Source: JABDMH01 sp965223105
GTDB lineage: Bacteria; Bacteroidota; Bacteroidia; Chitinophagales; Saprospiraceae
Direction of reading: 5' to 3'
Length of the DNA stretch: 64,000 nucleotides
Assembly: GCA_965223105.1 (NCBI GenBank)
Contig: OZ244987.1
Coordinates: forward strand, 6,448,001 to 6,512,000
Shown here: one piece after another, positions 18,574-26,476 of the stretch
How the letters are laid out: every line of letters begins with the position of its first letter
How positions within the stretch are numbered: the first letter of the stretch is position 1
Notes under the pieces: generated by a model
What the model was told of the DNA's origin: nothing
Databases searched by the model: none
Seen by the model: the letters and a program-made list of their open reading frames with translations, nothing else
Translations under genes and position numbers: made by a program

Positions 18574-19824
18574 ATGCATGGAGGAACGTGTCCGACAAAT
18601 CAACCATCCGATCAGCAGCATGTCGATCGGTTATCGAGAGACGGATCGATAGGGGATCTATTTCGACATTACGGAGAGCGATATATATCTACCTATAAAC
18701 CAGATATACACAAGGTCAAATTCATTCGTGCAGTACGGTTGTGTAAGACACCGGCATTGGGAGGTCATAAATATGTGTGCAAAAGATGCGGCGATGAGTT
18801 ATTTATCTATCACTCATGTGGACATGCTCAGTGCCCCCTTTGTCAGAGCATTAAACGGGCACAATGGCAGGATAAGTTGGGCAATAGATTGTTGGCGGTT
18901 CCATATACGCATACGGTTTTCACCTTGCCACATCAACTGAATAAGGTTGCTAAGCGGTATCCGAAGTTGGTCTACAATTTATTGCTACGCAGTGCATGGC
19001 AAACGGTCAAACAAGTGTGTGCCGATCCGACAAATGTAGGGGCCTTACCGGGTATGGTAAGTGTACTGCATACATTTGGATCGGATATGAAGCATCATAT
19101 TCATGTACACAGTCTGATCACCTTTGGAGGTGTAAAAGGAAACAAATGGATTTGGCCAAAGAGAAAAAAGAAGATCGCATCCTACCGTGAGATGTGTCGC
19201 GTATTTAGGAATATTTTTATGTCGGGTCTTGACAATTTAATACTGCAGGGCAGCATACAAGCATCAAACTATGAAACATTGAGATCAGAGATATGCGAGC
19301 GGCGTTGGAACGTAAGAAATTCCTATCCCACGATGCAGACGGGATTAATCGAAAATTATTTGGGACGATACATTAATCGGGTAGCTATTTCTAGAAATCG
19401 TTTAAGGTACCTGGAAAGAGAAAAACAAGTACAAATCATCTATAACGATTATCGTAAACAACAAAAGAACCAAGCGGCTCCTAAGGCCATAAAGACATTA
19501 TCTCCTCTAGTGGCCATGCATCAAATGCTACAACATTTACTACCACCCTATTTTCAAAAATGCCGCTATTATGGTCTGCATTCCACATCGATATTTACCA
19601 AGGTGAGTAATCAAATCCCTCAGCTGCTAAGAAATGCAGGTCAAACCATTAGGACAGTGTTTCAGATCCTAACAGACTTGCTTGGGCTCACTCCTTTGGT
19701 ATGTGATAAATGTCAACAAGCGGATTTGATCCAGATTCCAATAAGTTCAGATCGAAATTACATTGATCTCATCCTGAGTGCACCCAAAGGAAGGGCGCCT
19801 CCATCGCTAAACCCAAAGCCATGA
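18574..19824 (+). CDS. IS91/IS801-type HUH transposase
   Basis: About 400 residues. It begins with a zinc-binding domain (CKRCGDELFIYHSCGHAQCP, then LC), followed by the Y2 transposase core. The HUH motif is MKHHIHVHSLITFGG; the paired catalytic tyrosines are in ENYLGRYINRVAIS (Tyr-x3-Tyr). It catalyses rolling-circle-like transposition. The reading frame overlaps the end of the recombinase gene, so the exact start is uncertain; the first 25 residues from 18574 are probably not translated. The gene looks intact. Confidence 0.88.
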   Translation: MHGGTCPTNQPSDQQHVDRLSRDGSIGDLFRHYGERYISTYKPDIHKVKFIRAVRLCKTPALGGHKYVCKRCGDELFIYHSCGHAQCPLCQSIKRAQWQDKLGNRLLAVPYTHTVFTLPHQLNKVAKRYPKLVYNLLLRSAWQTVKQVCADPTNVGALPGMVSVLHTFGSDMKHHIHVHSLITFGGVKGNKWIWPKRKKKIASYREMCRVFRNIFMSGLDNLILQGSIQASNYETLRSEICERRWNVRNSYPTMQTGLIENYLGRYINRVAISRNRLRYLEREKQVQIIYNDYRKQQKNQAAPKAIKTLSPLVAMHQMLQHLLPPYFQKCRYYGLHSTSIFTKVSNQIPQLLRNAGQTIRTVFQILTDLLGLTPLVCDKCQQADLIQIPISSDRNYIDLILSAPKGRAPPSLNPKP

Positions 19825-20047
19825 TGCAGACAAATACAAAGATAATATTGGGATGTGTACAGCCCCAGTTCTGTCCCAAAACAGCCAAAAGCAGCTGGAT
19901 ACAGACAAATGACAGCTGTCTCCCTATCGATATCTATACCATCTGTTCATCCAATGTAATTTACTCTAACATACACTTCCCAAAAGAGCCCAAATTCGTA
20001 CCTTACCCATTAGAAGGGGTTAACGAGTTTCCCTAAAGACGGGGTTC

Positions 20048-20148
20048 GTTCAACTGAAATGTCTGCGTCCATCTCATAATCTCTCAGATGGACCAGCACC
20101 TCCGGACTTTTCGAAGATAGACGCAGACATTCCTTTGAGTTAGGCATC
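20048..20148 (+). other. attC-like cassette recombination site 6
   Basis: GTTCAAC (20048-20054) and GTTAGGCATC (20139-20148, perfect GTTRRRY). Arms AATGTCTGCGTC and GACGCAGACATT are perfectly complementary. The right core pairs with GATGCCTAAC at 21212-21221 over 10 nt. Confidence 0.9.
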
Positions 20149-20158
20149 ATTGTTTATC

Positions 20159-21205
20159 ATGATATTCTTAGATTCAAATATCATTATTTCAGATTACACA
20201 CTAAGTAATCCACATTCATATTTGTTACTAAAGTTTCATAAGAGGGTAGCAAATAGAATATATGTTAGTCGCGTAACCATTGACGAAGTATGTAACAAAC
20301 GGGAAGAGCATCGAACTAAAAAGGTAATTGAATATAGCCATGTTCGAACAGCCATTAAGAGAATGTCATTTCTCGATCCAAATCTTGGACCAGATGAAGT
20401 CAATTTGGAAGACCGTGATGAATTTGAAAAAAGACTCGTAAGTCACTTAGAAGAAAATGATGTAACTATCGTTGACTATCCATCAATAGGTCATGGAGAC
20501 GTGATTAAATATGCATCTACTGGAAGGCGACCATTCAAAAATAAAGATACTGGATATAAAGACTACTTAATTTGGACAAATATCAAGGAACTACTTATAA
20601 AAGATCACGCGTCTGAATTATATCTACTAACCCGTGATGGAGATTTTCACTCTGACAAAACTCTACACGGTGACTTGGTGGAGGATCTTAAAGCAAGTGA
20701 GATTGATGCTACGAGAGTACGAGTCTTGAATTCAATCAAGGACTTCAATCTCAAGTTTCTGATTCCGACCTTCGAGTCAAAACCTGTTGAGACTCTTGTC
20801 ACTGAAGAACGGATCAAATTTTTGAAAGAAGCAATCTCGGAAGATCTACAGCAATATGTGGTCGGTAATTGTCTTAGTGAATCTAATATTAAGACTTCCC
20901 ATCAGTATGAAGACGTCCATATTGTTGACATTGAATCGATTGATTCTATAAATCTTGGTGATGCAAGATTAGTCGAGGACACAAAGATCCAGATTACAGC
21001 TTCTTCAGTTTTGACTGTTCTCTTAAGCTATGCCATTGAGTCTGCTTTTATTGACTCATTGTCTCCAAATGCCGAAGTCGGAGATATAGAACATAGTGTA
21101 GCTGCCGTCAGTGAGGTGAGACAAATATGTGCGGAAACAGCAGTCATATTTGATTTAGCTAGAGTGAAAATTGAGCGTTTATGGACCTACGAATTGAGTG
21201 ATTGA
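20159..21205 (+). CDS. PIN-domain protein (DUF4935-like)
   Basis: 348 residues from ATG 20159 (a TTG lies 9 bp earlier). The N-terminus MIFLDSNIIISDYTL carries the first PIN acidic residue. Further acidic residues occur in RVTIDEVCNKREEH, KDYLIWTNIKELL and LLTRDGDFHS, matching the E and D(x)F positions of a PIN RNase. The C-terminal 150 residues form an additional domain of unknown role. The only gene between attC 6 and attC 7; 11 bp separate start and core. Possibly a stand-alone toxin or defence nuclease. Confidence 0.75.
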   Translation: MIFLDSNIIISDYTLSNPHSYLLLKFHKRVANRIYVSRVTIDEVCNKREEHRTKKVIEYSHVRTAIKRMSFLDPNLGPDEVNLEDRDEFEKRLVSHLEENDVTIVDYPSIGHGDVIKYASTGRRPFKNKDTGYKDYLIWTNIKELLIKDHASELYLLTRDGDFHSDKTLHGDLVEDLKASEIDATRVRVLNSIKDFNLKFLIPTFESKPVETLVTEERIKFLKEAISEDLQQYVVGNCLSESNIKTSHQYEDVHIVDIESIDSINLGDARLVEDTKIQITASSVLTVLLSYAIESAFIDSLSPNAEVGDIEHSVAAVSEVRQICAETAVIFDLARVKIERLWTYELSD

Positions 21206-21211
21206 GTAAAC

Positions 21212-21354
21212 GATGCCTAACATGGGTTAGGACACAATGCCGGCTAAGAAAGTAGTGTTGTTGTTCGAACTTTATTTTTATATTGAAAGCGAGCGTTTTA
21301 TAGAGAATCGAAGATCCTGGCCGGCACTGCGCCTAGCCCAGGAGCGTTATGAGC
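21212..21354 (+). other. attC-like cassette recombination site 7
   Basis: GATGCCTAAC (21212-21221, perfect RYYYAAC) and GTTATGAGC (21346-21354). Arms ATGGGTTAGGACACAATGCCGGC and GCCGGCACTGCGCCTAGCCCA are complementary with bulges. The right core pairs with GCTCATA(AC) at 23930. Confidence 0.88.
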
Positions 21355-21754
21355 AACCAAAATTAAAAACTTTTACAATGGGACTATTTAGTAAAATATT
21401 CGGAAATAGAGATAAAACCAATAAGCCAAAGAACAAACAAAACAACTTTTTGACCAATTCACAAGACTATGGTTTAGGTGAGATTGAATTAGGAATTTCA
21501 GGAAAAGTGAGAGTTGATGGACTTTTAGCAATTGCTGCAATGGAAAAAATTGCAAAAGAAAAAAATGAAGAATTCAAATTCAGTGTCATGCATACCTCCT
21601 TACTAGAAGAAGGGGCTTTAACGGTGCCTGTTGTTTGTACTATTGGAGCAGAAAAATATTCTTTATACTTTATCTATCAGGAAGAGGAATTACTCAAATA
21701 CAAAGACTTGGTTAAACATGTCCAACGAACAGCTTATCCCAAATTAATATACTT

Positions 21755-23311
21755 GTAACTACTCAGGTCAAAATTGAGGGATTGAGGGGTGAAATAGGTA
21801 GTTGAGGGGTGAAAAATTGAAAAATCGATGAGTTATGAACAATTTGTGAACAAAAAGGGATGAATGGTGGAAAAATGACATGTAATAGGCAAGTAAATAA
21901 ATGAATACATATACGAAATTTGTATATGTATGGAAGACTTATCGAGAATCAGGAAAGCACTAGAGGAAAAGAGCAAGGAAGAACTCATCGATATTATAAT
22001 GATGTTGCTTCCCTTGGCAGATAGAGTGAAGGAGTTGGAGGCTGAAATAGAGCGTTTGAAGAATCAAAATAGCAGGAACACTTCATTACCGCCATCACGA
22101 GATAAACAAGAGGTAAAAAGGAAGACTCGCAGCCTAAGGAAAAAGAGTAAGCGGAAAACAGGGGGTCAAAAGGGACACGACGGCAGGACCTTAAAGATGT
22201 CAGAAAAGGTAGATCATGTGATAGAGTATGCACCCGATCAGTGTGCTCACTGCCAGGATTATATGGTAGGAAAAGGTCAATTAATAGAATGCAAGCAGAT
22301 ATGGGATATTCCACCAGTTAGTTTGGAGGTTACTGAACATAGGAGATATAGAAAGTATTGTAAAGGCTGCTGCAAATGGACCAGTTCGTCTTATGGAGTG
22401 AATTTGCAAAAGGGACCTCCGGTACGATACGGAGATTGCCTCCAAAATCAAATTGTGTACTTATCGATCCGACAATTATTGCCATATAGAAGGCTTAGCG
22501 AAGCCATAGAAGTTATCTATGGGCATAAGATCAGTGAGGGAACCATCGATAATATGCTGGCCAGTAAGTCAGAACAAGCAAAAGATACTTATGCATCGGT
22601 CATCGGTGCGATTGAGAAAAGCAAAGTGGTTGGCGTAGATGAAAGTGGATGTAGTGTTCAAGGACGCAAACATTGGGCCTGGACTTGGGTAACACCAAAA
22701 TTTTCCCTAATACATATTAGCGACAATCGAGGTCACTTAACCACAAGAGGATTATTTCCGCAAGGATTCAGTAAAGGCATACTAAATAGTGATTGCTGGA
22801 GGACTCATTTGAATACTATGGCAAAAGGCCATCAGATTTGTCTAGCTCATTTGAAAAGAGAGTGCCGAGGATTAAAGGAGTTTCATAAATCCAGATGGGC
22901 GATCAAACTGGAGAAGGTTCTTCAAGAAATCATGCTGACATGCAGGAAGAAAAGGATTCCAAAAGACAAAAAGAAAGACATTGAAGACAGATTGGATAAG
23001 TTATTATCACAAAAATTATCTAAATCCCACAAATCGATTAAATCTCTAAGGAATCGATTACAAAGATTGAGAGATTGTGTTACTGTGTGCCTATACAATC
23101 GCAAAGTACCACCGGACAATAATGCCTCAGAAAGAGCAATCCGGATGATCAAATTAAAGAGCAAGATATCAGGTACATTTCGCTCTCAGAAGGGTGCACA
23201 AAGATTTGCCATTTTAAGAACGATTATCGATTCGGCAATTAAACAAGGAATTCACCCCTTTAAAGCACTGGAAATGCCTAATATTATTATCAATTAGAGC
23301 TGAGTAGTTAC
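21755..23311 (+). mobile_element. IS66-type insertion sequence (single transposase gene) with perfect target duplication
   Basis: Terminal inverted repeats GTAACTACTCAG (21755) and CTGAGTAGTTAC (ending 23311). The 8-bp direct repeat ATATACTT flanks both sides (21747-21754 and 23312-23319), the size known for IS66. 1557 bp, one gene. The fresh duplication and intact ends suggest a recent insertion. Confidence 0.95.
21930..23297 (+). CDS. IS66-family transposase (TnpC-like)
   Basis: 455 residues: an N-terminal coiled coil (VKELEAEIERLKNQNSRNTS), a basic linker, a zinc-binding region (PDQCAHCQDYM and KYCKGCCKW) and a DDE catalytic core (VVGVDESGCSVQG, GILNSDCWRTH, and Glu in DNNASERAIRMIKLK). 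No tnpA/tnpB accessory genes are present, as in the simpler IS66 subgroup. Appears intact. Confidence 0.92.
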   Translation: MEDLSRIRKALEEKSKEELIDIIMMLLPLADRVKELEAEIERLKNQNSRNTSLPPSRDKQEVKRKTRSLRKKSKRKTGGQKGHDGRTLKMSEKVDHVIEYAPDQCAHCQDYMVGKGQLIECKQIWDIPPVSLEVTEHRRYRKYCKGCCKWTSSSYGVNLQKGPPVRYGDCLQNQIVYLSIRQLLPYRRLSEAIEVIYGHKISEGTIDNMLASKSEQAKDTYASVIGAIEKSKVVGVDESGCSVQGRKHWAWTWVTPKFSLIHISDNRGHLTTRGLFPQGFSKGILNSDCWRTHLNTMAKGHQICLAHLKRECRGLKEFHKSRWAIKLEKVLQEIMLTCRKKRIPKDKKKDIEDRLDKLLSQKLSKSHKSIKSLRNRLQRLRDCVTVCLYNRKVPPDNNASERAIRMIKLKSKISGTFRSQKGAQRFAILRTIIDSAIKQGIHPFKALEMPNIIIN

Positions 23312-24282
23312 ATATACTTTAGTTCCATTCCAATTTATGACGGATACGAACCCAAACCAATTATTGAACCTTTTCAACTTGCTGATCTGAGATATGATAA
23401 GGACTCTAAAGTTGCTGGAAAGTATGCAATGTGGTGGAGTACTGAATCTGATCCATACTTTCACAAATCAAAAACATTTGAATATTTAGCTAAACTAAAT
23501 GAAGTAATCAAAGGTTACGAAACATACATGACAGGTTATGTTTTAAGACAATGTAGAATAGTAAGAGAAACAGAGTTAAAAAGAATGCAATTACCTGACA
23601 ATCATGCAACATATATAATTGATGGGCCGGAGGAAAAGAAAGTGCTATTAGATATTTCTAAAGAAAAAGGAATTAGGTTTTTATTCAATATTGGTGAAAC
23701 TACAAACGAATATAGAGACAGATTCATTCGAGGTGCTGTTGTGGATCTGATTGCTAACATTGTGCCTTTAAGACAGAACAACTTTCCTACAGATGAAAAT
23801 ACTGAACCTAATAGTTATGATTGGTTTAATTTCATGTCAAAGGTTGTAAAGGAGAAAGAGGAAAATGGCGAAATGATTGGACACCAAATAGGATTAATTG
23901 AATTCAATGCACAAATGAGCTAAAAGGCAGCTCATAATCGAGTAGAGTGAGGTAGCCAGAAAAATGACTACCTCAGCCCTACTGACGATTCTGTCAGCAC
24001 AATGTCTCACACCACCGTACATACGGACCTTCCCGACGACAGTTGTCGGGACAGGCGTATACGGCGGTTCATAAGAAAATCAAGTCGTTCGAGATCGTAC
24101 CTGATGGTAATAACTAGAGAAGGATTGATAGCCTCGCCGTTTAAGCCTAGCCTCCGTGACTGTTGTTCCCATAATGGGACTGCAGGCAATCCTCCACCCT
24201 CCTAATCGAGAATAGCAGAATTGTCTCGCCTTGCCGTGAGACAGACCCAATTGACGAAAAGCACGGTAACGACGTTTTGCCA

Positions 24283-24352
24283 CCCACCCACTTCGTGGTT
24301 CTCTCCTTTCGGTGTCCACTGGACTCCGAGCCCTCGGCACAGTCGAGAATCC
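24283..24352. repeat. Three-hairpin element, site 1 (intron copy 1)
   Basis: CCCACTTCGTGG; a middle hairpin around TGTCCACTGGACT; then a third arm CGAGCCCTCGGCACAGTCGAG. It interrupts the RT between CIWKAW and RYRAFRQLGLS. Confidence 0.75.
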
Positions 24353-25046
24353 AAGCCTTCCAGATGCAATACCGTAATCGACATCGTATCCAGCTGTCCA
24401 GATATTTGAACTTCTCATATCCCGTAGCGTGCTTGAAATAATTAACCCATCCCCGCATTAGCCAATTCAACCTTTCTACCCGCTCCAAAATAGAAATTGG
24501 AAGAGTCTTCTTTGTGATCAATTTGATTTTCTCCTTCAGCCGTTTCCAGCTCCTCTTCGATATGCTCAGACGGTATTTGCCCCGCTCTCCCTTCTTGTAG
24601 GTAGAGGTAAAGCAGTGTCCTAGCAATTTGAATTTAACTGGCCGACATACGGACGTCTTCTCCTTGTTCACTTCTAGTTTTAGCTTCGTCTCCAGGAATC
24701 TGGTGATGTTACTTAGTACTCGGTAGGCTGCCCGCTTGCTCCTTAGGAACATGCTGCAGTCATCAGCGTACCGCACAAATCTGATTCCTCGAGTACTCAG
24801 CTCATTATCCAATTCTGTCAGTAATATATTTGACAGCAGTGGACTCAAGGGACCGCCTTGCGGTGTTCCTTGATCCCGTTTGGAATAATGACCGTTGCAC
24901 ACCACTCCTGCTTGTAGATACTCGCGTACCAGTCTTAGCAGGACCCTGTCTGAAATCCTCCGGCGTAGTAGTCCCATAATCTTGTCATGGTCTACCTTGT
25001 CAAAGTTCCAGTCGTCATCATCGAAACTCAGGGAAATTGAAGCCAG

Positions 25047-25113
25047 CCCACCCGCTGTACGCGGTTCCTTCCCTTCGATGTCCACTGGACATCGCCCCTG
25101 CGGGATCGGTCAG
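25047..25113. repeat. Three-hairpin element, site 2 (intron copy 1)
   Basis: CCCGCTGTACGCGG, CGATGTCCACTGGACATCG and CCCCTGCGGG in succession, ending ATCGGTCAG. It interrupts the RT between TDYI and the DKVDHD block. Confidence 0.8.
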
Positions 25114-25617
25114 GAATATAGTCGGTAGCTTGTGCCAGTGCCTGGGAAGCATTTCGTCTTGGTCGAAAGCCGTAGCTATACTCCGAAAACGTCGGATCCC
25201 AAATCTGGCTAAGGACTTGATGAATCGCTTGTTGTATCATCCGATCAATTACCGTGGGTATCCCCAATTGTCGGATCCCGCCATTCGCCTTTGGAATCTC
25301 TACTCTCAGTACTGGTTGCGGAACATAACTTCCACTGACTAGTGCCTGTTTTAGAGACCCAAAGTGATCGCTCAGATACTCTCGCAAATCATCTACTTCC
25401 ATTCCATCCACCCCAGCACTGCCTCTATTAGCAACCACTTGGTCAAAGGCAACCCGCAAGTTGTCTCCACTAAGAATTGTTGCCATTAGATCTCCATACT
25501 TCATCATGCAATGCTCATTGATTTAATCTGCCTTCCTCTCCGGTCCGAATCGATCCCATCCTCTGCCTATCCTACAGGCCTGATTCTTTAGAAATCGATG
25601 GTTTCCACTGAGTCCAG

Positions 25618-25688
25618 CCCGCCCATCCGCTAGCGGTTCTCTCCCTTCGGTGTCCGCTGGACACCGCCCCTACGGGATCGGTCGTTCA
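25618..25688. repeat. Three-hairpin element, site 3 (intron copy 1)
   Basis: CATCCGCTAGCGG, GGTGTCCGCTGGACACC and CCCCTACGGG, ending ATCGGTCGTTCAT. Same framework as the site 2 element, with different stem sequences that remain self-complementary. Confidence 0.8.
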
Positions 25689-25826
25689 TGTTCAGCCCTT
25701 CGGCGTGAGTCTTCTCATACCACACCTACTATGGCTTCTGCTGACTTCTGATTGACTTTTCCTGAATCCGGCTTCTTCCGCATCTCGCTCGATACTTTGA
25801 CAGTTCAATTCAGATCTCATCCAATC

Positions 25827-25900
25827 CCTCCCTTCCGCTTCGCGGTTCCTTCCCTTGAATGCCGCTGGTGGGCATTCACCCTACGGGATCGGTCAGTCAT
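25827..25900. repeat. Three-hairpin element, site 4 (intron copy 1)
   Basis: CTTCCGCTTCGCGG, GAATGCCGCTGGTGGGCATTC and CCCTACGGG, ending ATCGGTCAGTCAT. Confidence 0.8.
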
Positions 25901-26032
25901 CTTGGTAAGGTCTACTAACTTTCTACCTATCTCCGCTGCATCTACATCTTTGGTCGGATTCAAGCCTTCGGTGTGATGTGCCACCTCGACAAACCTCGAT
26001 GCCTCATATGCAATTCATGTTCTTCGGTACAG

Positions 26033-26108
26033 GCCACCCTTCCGCAGGCGGTTCACTCCGTCAGATGTGCCCCGCACATCTGGTCTTCGACTTCACTGCG
26101 TTCATAGT
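26033..26108. repeat. Three-hairpin element, site 5 (intron copy 1)
   Basis: CTTCCGCAGGCGG and CAGATGTGCCCCGCACATCTG are clear hairpins; the third arm (GTCTTCGACTTCACTGCG) is weaker. The same element is present at 31587-31663 in another intron copy. Confidence 0.65.
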
Positions 26109-26139
26109 CCAGCTTACTTCAGACTCACAGTCGCCTGCT

Positions 26140-26212
26140 AACCCACCCGCTTTCGCGGTTCCTTCGCTTCGAGTACTGTCGTACTCGACTCCTTCGGAGT
26201 TCGCTCAGTCAC
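26140..26212. repeat. Three-hairpin element, site 6 (intron copy 1)
   Basis: CCCGCTTTCGCGG, CGAGTACTGTCGTACTCG and CTCCTTCGGAG, ending TTCGCTCAGTCA. The same element is at 31698-31770, and a close relative lies at a different intron position, 31483-31560. Confidence 0.85.
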
Positions 26213-26476
26213 CCTTGCTGCTTGCTACATGCTTAGCTTCGTCGTCATATGGTATTCGCATTGACGCTTTGTCCCGCTAGAATCCCGCATCGTAAGGTCT
26301 TCCACCCTACAAGTATTCTTCATTCTGCGTACTTTTAACAGAATGATTTAGTAGCCATTCAAGGCACACACAATGTACATCAAGCCATGCCTCCCTTTGG
26401 TCGTCACCCAGTCGCCCCAAAGGGGCTTCCTTGGCTGATGTACTCACCGTTAGCAGCAATTCGGGCCTGTGCATAA

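Larger units (their letters stand above)
15046..18652 (+). pseudogene. XerC/D-like tyrosine recombinase of the IS91-like element, frameshifted and interrupted
   Basis: Pieces lie at 15046-15270, 15189-15621 and 18310-18652. The SAM-like N-terminus (KSWSTINGDYSALRKYFREV) is followed by the first catalytic Arg in YATGLRLSEAL; after the IS21 insertion come HTLRHCYATH and LGHKHLRTTARYVHL with the remaining His/Arg/Tyr. Removing the IS21 element plus one copy of its 5-bp duplication rejoins ESLL|RKYWSVYRP in frame. A separate frameshift breaks the first 60 codons. It lacks the extra helix expected of integron IntI integrases, so it is not the array's integrase. Confidence 0.8.
14978..20047 (+). 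mobile_element. IS91-like HUH transposon with tyrosine recombinase, in an attC interval and itself hit by an IS21 element
   Basis: The interval between matched cores GTTGAAC (14971) and GTTCAAC (20048) holds a tyrosine recombinase gene followed by an IS91/IS801-type transposase, a gene order common in Bacteroidota IS91-like elements. IS91 relatives choose short targets such as GTTC/GAAC, and the right flank here is GTTC (20048-20051), which is also the first half of the attC core. So either the element inserted precisely at a cassette core, or it travels as a cassette. Exact ends were not determined. Confidence 0.6.
21378..23923 (+). pseudogene. Cassette gene of unknown function, split by an IS66-type element
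   Basis: Starts at ATG 21378 (MGLFSKIFGNRDKTNKPK). Removing the element and one copy of the 8-bp duplication joins ...YPKLIY at 21754 with FSSIPIYDGYEP at 23320 in frame, giving a protein of about 326 residues ending at 23923. I do not recognise the family. The first half contains GLLAIAAMEKIAKEK and a beta-rich part; the second half has YAMWWSTESDPYFHKSK and a helical C-terminus. No signal peptide is visible, so it is probably cytosolic. Confidence 0.8.
24090..25507 (-). pseudogene. ltrA: Group II intron reverse transcriptase/maturase (IIC-type), broken by palindromic insertions
   Basis: N-terminal part 25507-25120: NLRVAFDQVVANRGSAGVDG, GIPTVIDRMIQQAIHQVL, EYSYGFRPRRNASQALAQ. Middle part to about 24350: DKVDHDKIMGLL, GTPQGGPLSPLLSNILL, active site RYADDCSMFL, then maturase domain X. 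C-terminal part 24270-24090: RQLGLSHGKARQF, GGWRIACSPIMGTTVT, GYQSFSSYYHQ, with no endonuclease domain. The reading frame changes at the two three-hairpin elements (25047-25113 and 24283-24352); apart from these the protein is recognisable end to end. Probably inactive now. Confidence 0.85.
25508..26032 (-). other. Intron copy 1, structured RNA region upstream of the RT gene
   Basis: No gene. On the minus strand this is the domain I-IV RNA between the intron 5' end and the RT start; it carries two of the three-hairpin elements listed separately. The open frames here on the plus strand are shadows of repeated palindromes. Confidence 0.6.
23937..26369 (-). mobile_element. Group II intron A, copy 1, inserted in attC 8 (bottom strand)
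   Basis: On the minus strand it starts GTGTGCC (26369) and ends CTACTCGAT (23937), fitting GUGYG...AY. Near the 3' end, ACCGCCGTAT and GTACGGTGGTGTGAGA form a IIC-like domain V with an enlarged tip, followed by a domain VI hairpin (GTAGGGCTGAGGTAG...CTACCTCACTCTAC). It encodes an RT without endonuclease. Bottom-strand insertion after TTGT inside the attC core is the known behaviour of group IIC-attC introns. The longest copy in the window. It contains six three-hairpin insertions, two of which break the RT gene. Confidence 0.85.
23930..26457 (+). other. attC-like site 8, split by a group II intron
   Basis: Left arm GCTCATA (23930-23936) and right part ACAATGTACATCAAGCC...GGCTGATGTACTCACC GTTAGCAGC (26370-26457). 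Removing the intron 23937-26369 regenerates GCTCATAACAATGTACATCA, a normal left core and arm. The left core pairs with 21346; the right core (26449-26457) pairs with GCTGCTAAC at 28348. Confidence 0.85.

Noticed and set aside
15189..18652. Tyrosine recombinase as the integron integrase IntI
   Set aside because: It lacks the IntI-specific extra helix, sits directly upstream of an IS91-type transposase, and is typical of recombinases carried by Bacteroidota IS91-like elements.
19821..20036. 71-codon frame after the IS91-like transposase
   Set aside because: It lies in the element's terminal region, overlaps the transposase stop and has no recognisable content.
23937..26369. RT of intron A as a retron or DGR reverse transcriptase
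   Set aside because: The GUGYG start, domain V/VI structure, maturase domain and attC placement all identify a group II intron.
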